Below are positions 1-6,952 of a stretch of 33,359 nucleotides of DNA, in pieces (position 1 is the first letter of the stretch; each line of letters opens with the position of its first letter). The position numbers and the translations under genes were made by a program. The stretch lies in the NCBI RefSeq assembly GCF_004000435.1, contig NZ_RBVZ01000004.1, forward strand, positions 195,078 to 228,436, in the 5' to 3' direction. The stretch comes from Alexandriicola marinus. Its GTDB lineage: Bacteria; Pseudomonadota; Alphaproteobacteria; Rhodobacterales; Rhodobacteraceae. Below the pieces are notes generated by a model. The model did no database searches, had not been told where the DNA came from, and saw only the letters and a program-made list of their open reading frames with translations.

Positions 1-481
1 AGGGTTCGTCGAACAGGAAGGCGGCAGGTTCCTTGACGATGGCACGACCGATGGCGACCCGCTGGCGCTGACCGCCCGACAATTGTGACGGACGCCGGTC
101 CAGAAGCGCATCCATCTCGAGTATGCGGGCGGCGTCATTGACCCGGCGTTCGATCTCGTTCGGGGCCATTTTCACGTTCTTGAGCCCGAAGGCCATGTTT
201 TCGCGCACGGTCATGTGCGGATAAAGCGCGTAGTTCTGGAACACCATCGCGACGTTGCGCTGACCGGGAGCCAGGTTCTGGCTTTCCGCCCCGGCAATCA
301 GCAGCTTGCCCTTGTCGATGGTCTCGAGCCCCGCGATCATCCGCAGCAGCGTGGATTTTCCCGAGCCCGACGGCCCGAGGAAAACCACCAGTTCTCCCGA
401 TCCGACGGTTAGTGAGATGTCATTGATGACATCCACGTTCCCGAAGCTTTTGGATACGCTCTGAAGGGCGATCTCAGCCAT
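1..481 (-). CDS. Sugar ABC transporter ATP-binding protein (partial, C-terminus outside window)
   Basis: This is the ATPase subunit of a carbohydrate importer of the MalK/UgpC (CUT1) type, powering uptake through the two permeases just upstream. The first 160 residues are present, starting [14 protein letters not shown]. Walker A (GPSGSGKST) lies near residue 38, the Q-loop ([12 protein letters not shown]) near 80, the signature [14 protein letters not shown] near 135, and the sequence runs off the window just after the Walker B FLFDEP. The C-terminal TOBE-like regulatory part typical of this family cannot be seen. The start is 18 bases after the stop of the preceding permease, so it is probably cotranscribed as the last visible gene of the arabinoside module. 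The exact sugar cannot be told from the ATPase alone. Confidence 0.95.
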   Translation of the reverse strand, partial: MAEIALQSVSKSFGNVDVINDISLTVGSGELVVFLGPSGSGKSTLLRMIAGLETIDKGKLLIAGAESQNLAPGQRNVAMVFQNYALYPHMTVRENMAFGLKNVKMAPNEIERRVNDAARILEMDALLDRRPSQLSGGQRQRVAIGRAIVKEPAAFLFDEP

Positions 482-499
482 GCTTTGCCTCGTTTCCCA

Positions 500-1342
500 T
501 TATCCCTTGATCCCTGCACTGAGGGTGATTGCCTGTGTCACGCGGCGCTGGAACAGAAGGTAGGCCAGCGCAACCGGGAACCCGGCCAGCACGGCGGACG
601 CAAGCTGCCGCGCATAATAGACCCCGAACGCGTCGGTAACCTGAGTGATGCCCACCGTGATCGTCATCATCTCGGTTTTCGTCACCGCGAGGAACGGCCA
701 GAGGAAGGCGTTCCACGACCAGATGAAGGTCACGATCGAGAGGGCCGTCGTCACGCCCCAGTTCATCGGAATGTAAATCTTGAACAGCACCCCGAATTCG
801 GTCGCGTTGTCCATGACCGCCGCTTCGCGGAAATCCTTGGGCACCTGATCGAAGAACTGCTTGTAGACGATGATCACCACGGGGCTGATCAGCTGGGGCA
901 GGATGATCCCGGCCCAGGTGTTGAGAAGCCCCATATCCGCGATCAGCACGAAGTGATTGATGATCAGGGTCTGGGTCGGCACCATGAAACTGGCGAGGAT
1001 GAGCCAGTAGAGCGGCTGACGCCCCGGAAAGCGCAGCTGGCTGATCGCGTAGCCCGCGAACAACGAGGTCACGATGGTCAGGATCGTCGTGCCCACCGCG
1101 GTGGCGATCGAGTTGATGTACCAGCGGCCGATCTGCGTCTCGGTCAGGGCGAACCAATAGTGCTGGAACGTCAGGTTCTCGGGCCACAGCTCGATATAGG
1201 GTCGGACGACCTCGTCCTCGGGCTTGAGGGAACTGACGATCCCCCAATAGATCGGAAAGGCCCAGACGACCGCACAGAAGACGGTAAAGACGGTGATCGC
1301 CGCGCCCGCGGCGTTGAAGCGCTTGGCGGTATCGGCGTTCAT
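500..1342 (-). CDS. Carbohydrate ABC transporter permease, MalG type
   Basis: Inner-membrane permease of a CUT1 sugar importer, 280 residues, the usual size for MalG-like subunits. It has about six hydrophobic segments, an early one at roughly residues 15-35, and the cytoplasmic EAA loop, seen as DFREAAVMDNATEFGVLFKI (about 165-185), which contacts the ATPase. The start ATG overlaps the stop of the upstream permease in an ATGA arrangement (1339-1342), indicating translational coupling. With the MalF-type partner, binding protein and ATPase it forms a complete importer. The neighbouring GH51 arabinofuranosidase suggests an arabinose-containing substrate; that assignment is inference. Confidence 0.95.
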   Translation of the reverse strand: MNADTAKRFNAAGAAITVFTVFCAVVWAFPIYWGIVSSLKPEDEVVRPYIELWPENLTFQHYWFALTETQIGRWYINSIATAVGTTILTIVTSLFAGYAISQLRFPGRQPLYWLILASFMVPTQTLIINHFVLIADMGLLNTWAGIILPQLISPVVIIVYKQFFDQVPKDFREAAVMDNATEFGVLFKIYIPMNWGVTTALSIVTFIWSWNAFLWPFLAVTKTEMMTITVGITQVTDAFGVYYARQLASAVLAGFPVALAYLLFQRRVTQAITLSAGIKG

Positions 1343-2235
1343 TGTTTCTTCTCCGCAAGGCGCATCAGCTGGAAGTTGAGAACCGATACGACGATCACGA
1401 TCAGGAACAACACCACCGCGATTGCCGCGGCCCGGCCGCCGTGGTCGTTCTGGAAGGCGCGCTGGAAGACGTAGTAGACCAACACGAGGTTGTCGTTCGG
1501 TCGCCCGCCCGTGGAGAACAGATAGACCTGGTCAAAAATCTTGAGCTGAAGGATCAGCTGGATCGTCAGGACAAGCGCCGTCACGGGCCACAGGAGCGGC
1601 CACGTCACCCGACGGAAAGTCGTCCATCGCGTCGCATTATCCAGAGAGGCGGCCTCGTAAATCTCCTGCGGGATGGCACGTATCCCGGCCAAGAACAGCA
1701 GGATCGAGAAACCGGCCGTCCACCAGATCGTCACCAGCGCCACGGCGGGCATGAACCATCCGGTCACCTTGAAGACCGGCACCCGGTCGATCCCAATCAT
1801 GTCGAAGACGTGCATCGCGATGCCGAACTGGAAATTCAGTGTCCAGTCCCATACCCTGTAGACCACGGAAACGGGCAGGATGTAGGGCAGGAAGAACAGC
1901 GCAAGAACCAGCGCCTGAAGCCGGCCCGACAGGCGGCTGATGCCCAGCGCGATGCCCAATGCGACAATCGTTCCGGGAATAACCGTCAGAAGCACGAAGT
2001 AGGCCGTGTTCCAGAACGCCGTGTCGAAGCGTCGGTCACTGGCAAGTCGTGTGTAGTTCTCCAGCCCGACGAATTCTGGCGGCTGGCCGTTTGGCATCAC
2101 GATCAGCGGCGAGTCCGTGAAGGACATCCGGAACATGTCGATGGTGGGATAGACGAAGATCAGCGCATAGATGGCCACGAAGGGCGCAATCAGGATATAC
2201 GCGATCAGCGTTTCTCTTTTGGTATTGCGGATCAC
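1339..2235 (-). CDS. Sugar ABC transporter permease, MalF type
   Basis: Second membrane subunit of the CUT1 importer, 298 residues. The N-terminus (IRNTKRETLIAYILIAPFVAI) enters a first membrane helix directly. The EAA-loop motif is at about residues 190-210 (IYEAASLDNATRWTTFRRVT). I use the GTG start at 2235 because GGAGG sits six bases upstream. The stop overlaps the next permease start by four bases. It is 66 bases downstream of the binding-protein gene on the same strand. It lacks the large periplasmic P2 loop of E. coli MalF, as is normal for most sugar permeases of this class. Confidence 0.95.
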   Translation of the reverse strand: MIRNTKRETLIAYILIAPFVAIYALIFVYPTIDMFRMSFTDSPLIVMPNGQPPEFVGLENYTRLASDRRFDTAFWNTAYFVLLTVIPGTIVALGIALGISRLSGRLQALVLALFFLPYILPVSVVYRVWDWTLNFQFGIAMHVFDMIGIDRVPVFKVTGWFMPAVALVTIWWTAGFSILLFLAGIRAIPQEIYEAASLDNATRWTTFRRVTWPLLWPVTALVLTIQLILQLKIFDQVYLFSTGGRPNDNLVLVYYVFQRAFQNDHGGRAAAIAVVLFLIVIVVSVLNFQLMRLAEKKQ

Positions 2236-2301
2236 CGCCGGCCTCCCCGATCAATGGCGGTTGGCGGGGCGACGAACGCCGCCCCGCTCTTGTCACTTGG
2301 C

Positions 2302-3561
2302 TCAGAGGTCGTTGAGCTCGTAAGCGATTTCCTCGACCGCTTCGGCCGGGTCCATCTCGCCGTTCAGGACAGGCACGAAGTAGGTCGACATCACGTCGAA
2401 CATCGGACCTGCGACACCGGCAAGCGGCGACTGGGGATCATAGATCATGTTGGCCGTCAGCGACGAGTAGGTCGCGTTGGGTTCCATCATCTTGAACTCG
2501 TCCGAGTTGGTGACGGCGTTGTAGGCCGGGATGTGACCCGCCGTCGCCCAGAAGAGCGATTCCTGAAGGATCGAAGACATCACTTCCAGAACGGCCGCAC
2601 GCTTTTCGGGATCCTGGGAGCTGCCCGCAGGGATCGCGAAGACGTGGCTGTCGGAATAGGTCGCCGGCTGGTCGAAGATCATCGGCAGCTCGACCGCGCC
2701 CCATTCAAAGAGTTTGCCGTCAGCGTGAAGGTCCGTCATCGTCGGCACTTCCCACACACCGTTGATCATCATCGCCGCTTCACCCGAGGTGAAGAGCGCG
2801 ACAGTCGCCGGATAGTCGGTGTAGGTCGATTGCAGGCCGGCATTCGTCCAGTCCTGCAGAACCGTCAGCGCGTTGGTGAGCTTTTCGGCGTTGTCCCCGG
2901 CAAGGAACTCGCCATCCGTCATCAGCTCGCCGCCCTGCTGGCCCATCAGAGAATAGATGGTGCGGAACATGAAGTTACCGTCCGCCGTCACGGAGCCGAG
3001 CGGGAAGGTCACTTCGCCGCTGTCGGCGAGCGCCTGCAGCATCGCAGTGAAGTCTTCGCCGCTGCCCAGACCGATCGGCAGGCCGTTTTCGTCAAGCTGA
3101 CCCGCGGCGCCGAGAATGTCCTTGTTGTAGTAAAGGACGATGGGGTGCGTATCGAGCGGCACGCCATAGGTCTTGCCATCGGGGCCGGTCACGGCGTTCC
3201 AGATGGCGGGTGCGAAATCTTCTTCGCCAAAGCCCATGGCTTCCCAGTCAGCGGGCGTGATCTCGTCGAGAACACCCTGCTGCACGGCCAGCGGGATACG
3301 GCTGGCGTGGTAGGTCATGACGTCGGGCGCTTCGCCGACGGCAACCGAGGTCTGCACCTTGGTGTAGAACGGCACGCCCCATTCCAGCGTGGTCGCGTCG
3401 ATGGCGATCTCGCCCTCGTGGGCCTCATTGAATTCGGAGATCAGCTGCTTCATGCGCACGCCGTCACCGCCTCCGAGGAAGTCCCACCAGACGACCGTCT
3501 CCTGGGCCTGTGCCGCAGTTGCCATCATGGCACCGGCTGCAAGTGCTACGAACTTGTTCAT
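2302..3561 (-). CDS. Extracellular sugar-binding protein of ABC importer
   Basis: Periplasmic family-1 (MalE-like) solute-binding protein, 419 residues, which captures the sugar and delivers it to the permease pair. The N-terminus MNKFVALAAGAMMATAAQA is a Sec signal peptide with an AQA cleavage site, and the mature protein begins near QETVVWWDFLGG. The body has typical family features: GEAPDVMTYHASRIP near residue 80, YGVPLDTHPIVLYYNKDI near 135, and GEAAMMINGVWEVPT near 260. A strong ribosome site (GGGAGGAAATAA before ATG) fixes the start. It follows the GH51 gene by 107 bases, a gap containing a short stem-loop. Ligand is inferred to be an arabinofuranosyl oligosaccharide from the neighbouring hydrolase, not from binding-site residues. 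Confidence 0.95.
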   Translation of the reverse strand: MNKFVALAAGAMMATAAQAQETVVWWDFLGGGDGVRMKQLISEFNEAHEGEIAIDATTLEWGVPFYTKVQTSVAVGEAPDVMTYHASRIPLAVQQGVLDEITPADWEAMGFGEEDFAPAIWNAVTGPDGKTYGVPLDTHPIVLYYNKDILGAAGQLDENGLPIGLGSGEDFTAMLQALADSGEVTFPLGSVTADGNFMFRTIYSLMGQQGGELMTDGEFLAGDNAEKLTNALTVLQDWTNAGLQSTYTDYPATVALFTSGEAAMMINGVWEVPTMTDLHADGKLFEWGAVELPMIFDQPATYSDSHVFAIPAGSSQDPEKRAAVLEVMSSILQESLFWATAGHIPAYNAVTNSDEFKMMEPNATYSSLTANMIYDPQSPLAGVAGPMFDVMSTYFVPVLNGEMDPAEAVEEIAYELNDL

Positions 3562-3578
3562 TTATTTCCTCCCTGGTT

Positions 3579-3596
3579 TCCGGCTCCTCCGCCGGA
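3579..3596 (-). other. Small stem-loop between arabinofuranosidase and binding-protein genes
   Basis: TCCGGC and GCCGGA pair across a six-base loop inside the 107-base gap between the GH51 stop and the binding-protein start, just before the latter's ribosome site. There is no T-run after it on the minus strand, so it is not a typical terminator. It could act as an RNA processing or stability element. Function is speculative. Confidence 0.3.
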
Positions 3597-3668
3597 CTGG
3601 AAAAAGGTTACTACATTCGCGGATTCGCGCAACGGAAAGATCGGTATGAACCCGACATTCCGATACAT

Positions 3669-5177
3669 TCAAAGTTGGACGCGGATCATCGAGTAGCTGT
3701 ACGGCGGCAGGGATAGTGACAGGCCGCCATCTGCCAACGTCGCCCCGTCTCCCTTGACGGGAACGACATTATTCTGATTTTCCTTGGTGTTACGAGCCTC
3801 CAGATCATCGTGCTTGATCAGGGTATGCTCGACCGATTTGGCCGTACCGAACCGCTCGAGCGCGAGGTCGACCTCAAGGGTTTCCTCGCCATTCCGGTTC
3901 ACCGCGAAGAAGGTGAGTGTTCCGGAATCTCCATCATGGACGCCCGATATGTCAAGATAGCTTACCCCGGATGCAACATCGGCATTGTAGGTGGGGCAAT
4001 CGACATCGAGCTGAAGGGCCGTGCCCCGTCCGAAGGCCGAGGCGAACTGGAACGGATAGAAGATCGTCTGCCTCCAGGCATCGCCGCCCGGCTCTGTCAT
4101 GATCGGTGCGATCACGTTCACAAGCTGTGCGATACAGGCAATCCGGACCACGTCCGAGCGGCGGATAAAGGTGTTCAGGATACAGCCGACCTGAAGAACA
4201 TCCTCGAAATTGTAGATATCCTCGAGCAGCGCAGGCGCATGGGGCCAATCCCATTCAGCCATCCGCTTGGCGTCATTTTCGCGCTCGTGATACCAGACGT
4301 TCCACTCGTCAAAGGAGATCTTCACATCCTTTCTGGAGCGGGATTTCGACTTGATATAGTCGATCACGCCCGAGACCGTTCCGATGTAGCGATCCAGCTT
4401 TTCAGGCAGGGCCAGATACTCGGCCGTGTTCTTCTCGTAGTTCTCGAAATACATGTGGAGCGAGATGTAGTCGACCTGATCATAGGTCTGCTCAAGCACT
4501 GTCGCCTCCCATTGCGGGTAGGAGGGCATGTTCGAATGCGACGATCCGCAGACGATCAGTTCGAGATTTTTGTCGAATGCCTTCAACGCCTTGGCGGTTT
4601 CGTTCGCAAGGTGGCCATATTCCGCGGCCGACTTGTGACCGATCTGCCAGGGGCCATCCATCTCGTTGCCAAGGCACCAGACTTTCACGCCCCACGGATC
4701 GGCGCGGCCGTTCTTCTTGCGCAGGTCGGACCAGTAGGTTCCGCCGGGGTGATTGACGTATTCCACGAAGGCACGCGCCGCATCCAGATCACGCGACCCG
4801 AGGTTGAGTGCGAGCATCATCTCGGTGTTCGCCTTCTCGGCCCAGTCGGCATATTCATGAATGCCGAACTGGTTCGACTCCGAGGTCCGCCATGCCAGAT
4901 CGAGACGGGTCGGGCGATCTTCTTTCGGACCGATGCCGTCTTCCCAGTTGTAGGCGGAAACGAAGTTGCCACCGGGGTAGCGGCAGATCGGGGTATCAAG
5001 CTCGCGGACGAGATCGATCACGTCCTTGCGCATCCCGCTCTCATCGGCCTGAGGGTGACCAGGCTCGTAGACACCCGTGTAGACGGCACGTCCGAGATGC
5101 TCGAGAAACGAGCCGTACAGGCGGTTATCGATATCGGAAATCGTATAGCGCGAATGCGCTGTGACCCGGGCTTTCAT
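3669..5177 (-). CDS. Alpha-L-arabinofuranosidase, glycoside hydrolase family 51
   Basis: Retaining exo-hydrolase that removes terminal alpha-L-arabinofuranosyl residues from arabino-oligosaccharides. It has 502 residues, matching typical GH51 enzymes. The catalytic acid/base is visible as Glu172 in WCLGNEMDGPW and the nucleophile as Glu291 in ISFDEWNVWY; these fall within three residues of the Geobacillus AbfA positions I recall (175 and 294). The N-terminal IDNRLYGSFLEHLGRAVYTGVYEPGHP and CRYPGGNFVSAYNWEDGIGP blocks are also family hallmarks, and the C-terminal part is beta-rich. There is no signal peptide, so it acts in the cytoplasm on imported sugars. Start chosen at 5177 because GGAGG lies eight bases upstream; an in-frame ATG two codons earlier abuts the ribosome site and is unlikely. 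It follows the regulator gene and an operator-like repeat. Confidence 0.96.
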   Translation of the reverse strand: MKARVTAHSRYTISDIDNRLYGSFLEHLGRAVYTGVYEPGHPQADESGMRKDVIDLVRELDTPICRYPGGNFVSAYNWEDGIGPKEDRPTRLDLAWRTSESNQFGIHEYADWAEKANTEMMLALNLGSRDLDAARAFVEYVNHPGGTYWSDLRKKNGRADPWGVKVWCLGNEMDGPWQIGHKSAAEYGHLANETAKALKAFDKNLELIVCGSSHSNMPSYPQWEATVLEQTYDQVDYISLHMYFENYEKNTAEYLALPEKLDRYIGTVSGVIDYIKSKSRSRKDVKISFDEWNVWYHERENDAKRMAEWDWPHAPALLEDIYNFEDVLQVGCILNTFIRRSDVVRIACIAQLVNVIAPIMTEPGGDAWRQTIFYPFQFASAFGRGTALQLDVDCPTYNADVASGVSYLDISGVHDGDSGTLTFFAVNRNGEETLEVDLALERFGTAKSVEHTLIKHDDLEARNTKENQNNVVPVKGDGATLADGGLSLSLPPYSYSMIRVQL

Positions 5178-5193
5178 CGGCATCTCCTCCAAA

Positions 5194-5219
5194 ATACCAG
5201 TGAAGCTGGTATATACCAA
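5194..5219. promoter_or_regulatory. Operator-like array of three ATACCAR half-sites
   Basis: ATACCAG (5194-5200) and CTGGTAT (5206-5212) form a perfect 7-base inverted repeat with a 5-base spacer. A third half-site, ATACCAA (5213-5219), follows at once and makes a perfect 12-base palindrome TGGTATATACCA (5207-5218) with the second. The array lies directly upstream of the ribosome site of the GH51 gene, in the 88-base gap after the regulator gene. Position and symmetry suggest the binding site of the adjacent ArsR-like regulator or of a sugar-responsive repressor elsewhere; which protein binds it is inference. Confidence 0.6.
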
Positions 5220-5265
5220 CTTTTCGGATACTCTTGAGCAGAAATGTCCCCTACGTCAACACCTT

Positions 5266-6189
5266 TCAGTGCGTCAGACGCATGACGATGTCCTGATCAT
5301 AATTCCCGAAGCCGCGACCGAAGATATTGATGCCCCCGGGATGGGTCGCATCGACATGCACGCCGATCCGCATCCGGATCGACCGGTGCTTGTCGAGTTC
5401 AAGATCGTCCAGCGTGACGTTCGACACCCTCACGCCATCGACATAGCTGCCATCGCCATTGATGCGCCATGTCTTGAGCTTGCCGTATTGCGAACCAGTC
5501 AGCTTCCACCAATCGGGTGTGAACACGCCGCGCTTGTCGCCGAAATCGCCCGGCGATGTCCATGTTCCGATGTCGATCCCGTTGACCTGAAGAAAGATAT
5601 CCGACGGCCAGTCGGCGCTCGTCCCAGGGACTTCGGAACTTAGCTCAAGGGCGAACTCGACAGAGTTTGGCCGCGATTGTTTGAGCTGCGCGTTGTTGGG
5701 AAACTGGTATTCCACGAAGCCCTGCGTGAACCACAAAAGGCCTGCCCGCATGCGCTCCGGGTCAAGAAATGTCGCCGGCACGTCCAGAAGCCCGATCACG
5801 CCTTCGGACGAACACAGACCGCAGGGGCCCGTCACTTCGCACCGGGTGTAAAGACCGATCGGCATCGCCACTTCAATGTCGGAGCTGCGCTTTTCCGCAG
5901 GCATGTCGCGAAACGCGACTAGCAACTCGGAAAAGACGGATTCGCAGATCTTCTGGCTGCCCTTGCGCGCATTCGTCGTGCGAGTGATCACAAGTCCCAC
6001 ATCCTCCAGGATCTGGAGGTTGGACGACACCGTCGATTGCGGCAGGCCCAGTGCCTCCGCGATCTGGTTCACGTTCAATGGGCCCGTCGTCCCGAGAAGC
6101 TTGAGGATGGAGACCCTGACGGCACTCGCCAACCCCTTGATGAGGTCGAGCCGCTCTTCAGGATCGACGAGCAGATATTTTTCGGACAC
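5266..6189 (-). CDS. ArsR-like winged-helix transcriptional regulator with large C-terminal domain
   Basis: A 307-residue regulator. Residues about 10-90 form an ArsR-type winged helix (LASAVRVSILKLLGTTGPLNVNQIAEALGLPQSTVSSNLQILEDVGLV; recognition helix near 50-64). Ordinary ArsR repressors are about 100 residues, so roughly 200 residues are extra. That part has a Cys cluster (Cys117, Cys123, Cys126, in CEVTGPCGLC) that could bind a metal, then a tryptophan-rich, beta-looking region (WTSPGDFGDKRG, DWWKLTGSQYGKLKTW) that I infer to be a sugar-sensing or carbohydrate-binding-like fold. It is the first gene of the leftward arabinoside module, so it probably controls GH51 and the importer. Start is GTG at 6189 with only a weak ribosome site, so it is less certain. 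I cannot name the C-terminal family. Confidence 0.85.
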   Translation of the reverse strand: MSEKYLLVDPEERLDLIKGLASAVRVSILKLLGTTGPLNVNQIAEALGLPQSTVSSNLQILEDVGLVITRTTNARKGSQKICESVFSELLVAFRDMPAEKRSSDIEVAMPIGLYTRCEVTGPCGLCSSEGVIGLLDVPATFLDPERMRAGLLWFTQGFVEYQFPNNAQLKQSRPNSVEFALELSSEVPGTSADWPSDIFLQVNGIDIGTWTSPGDFGDKRGVFTPDWWKLTGSQYGKLKTWRINGDGSYVDGVRVSNVTLDDLELDKHRSIRMRIGVHVDATHPGGINIFGRGFGNYDQDIVMRLTH

Positions 6190-6514
6190 GTGGCAACCAG
6201 TTCTTTCTGTCTATCGAGATAACCTATCGAAATTGTGTATCAGCATTGCGGGTATGAATAAAGAGAAAGGTTTTTGATGCGAAAGCCTTCGTGAAAACCC
6301 GGTTTCGTGGCACCTCGGCGACCTGTCCGGGGGCGTTCTCTTCCGGGAATGATCCTGTGCGATCCGCGGGTTGCGCGTTTGCGCTCCGGACCGACCTGCC
6401 GCTTGTGATCCTGCCTGCAAGCGGAAATACTCTAAGCCTGCGATCCGTCTCCCCTGCCCGTGCCTGCCGCGCGGAGATCCGCGGAGCGCGATCCCCGACA
6501 TGGAGAGCCAGATC
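6190..6514. other. Divergent intergenic region with no gene recognised
   Basis: About 325 bases separate the leftward regulator and the rightward SnoaL-like gene. Open frames here, including one running antisense through the SnoaL-like gene, have no recognisable protein pattern. The left end (about 6200-6290) is noticeably AT-richer than its surroundings and carries the CTATCGA repeat, so it probably contains the regulator promoter. In the remaining part I see nothing I can support beyond presumed promoter sequence for the SnoaL-like gene. Confidence 0.5.
6211..6230. repeat. CTATCGA direct repeat upstream of the ArsR-like regulator
   Basis: Two exact CTATCGA copies (6211-6217 and 6224-6230) start 13 bases apart, 22-41 bases upstream of the regulator's GTG. 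They differ from the ATACCAR operator further down. They may be a promoter element or a site for another regulator. A short AT-rich repeat can also arise by chance. Confidence 0.4.
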
Positions 6515-6940
6515 ATGCACCCGACAGAACGGATTGTCCGCCAGTTTCACGAATCGTGGGATCTGCGCGATCCCGAACGCGGCGCGGCCGTCATCGCCGA
6601 TGACTGCGATTTCGAGGATGTGGCGCGCGAAGAAAAGCTTACCGGAAAGGCGGCCTATATCGAGGATTATCACCGTTGGCGCGAGGCGTTCCCCGACGGT
6701 GCCTGCAAGGTCGAAAACGTGATCGTCAGCCTCGACGGCGAATGGGCGACGGTCGAGTTTCGCAACAGCGGCACCCACACCGGCATCCTGCGGTCAAGCC
6801 TTGGCGATTTCCAGCCGACCGGCAAACGCGCAGAGGTGCGCTATTGCTCGGTCATGCGGGTGCGCGACGGGCTGGTGGTCGAGGGGCGCGACTATTACGA
6901 CAGCGCAACCATCGCCCGCCATCTGGGGCTGGTGACCTGA
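6515..6940 (+). CDS. SnoaL-like / NTF2-fold polyketide cyclase-related protein
   Basis: A 141-residue protein of the SnoaL-like NTF2-fold superfamily, small alpha+beta cone proteins that bind hydrophobic ligands or catalyse varied reactions; the specific function is not predictable. Typical features are the N-terminal helix IVRQFHESWDLRDPERGAAVIADDCDFED, the TGKAAYIEDYHRWREAFPD segment, a central strand pair around VIVSLDGEWATVEFRNSGTHTG, and the C-terminal RVRDGLVVEGRDYYD, where the superfamily usually has D-x-[YF]-D. GGAGAG seven bases before the ATG at 6515 fixes the start over an in-frame ATG at 6500. It is a single gene, converging on ppsA with only 12 bases between stops. Confidence 0.85.
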   Translation: MHPTERIVRQFHESWDLRDPERGAAVIADDCDFEDVAREEKLTGKAAYIEDYHRWREAFPDGACKVENVIVSLDGEWATVEFRNSGTHTGILRSSLGDFQPTGKRAEVRYCSVMRVRDGLVVEGRDYYDSATIARHLGLVT

Positions 6941-6952
6941 CCGGCCCGCGCC

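Noticed and set aside
1342-3696. 784-residue plus-strand open frame
   Set aside because: It is antisense to the permease and binding-protein genes. Its composition is His/Arg/Asp-rich with no domain, while the minus frames carry clear motifs, signal peptide and ribosome sites.
6224-6778. 184-residue minus-strand open frame opposite the SnoaL-like gene
   Set aside because: No family pattern is visible, and the plus-strand gene has a good ribosome site and NTF2-fold motifs.
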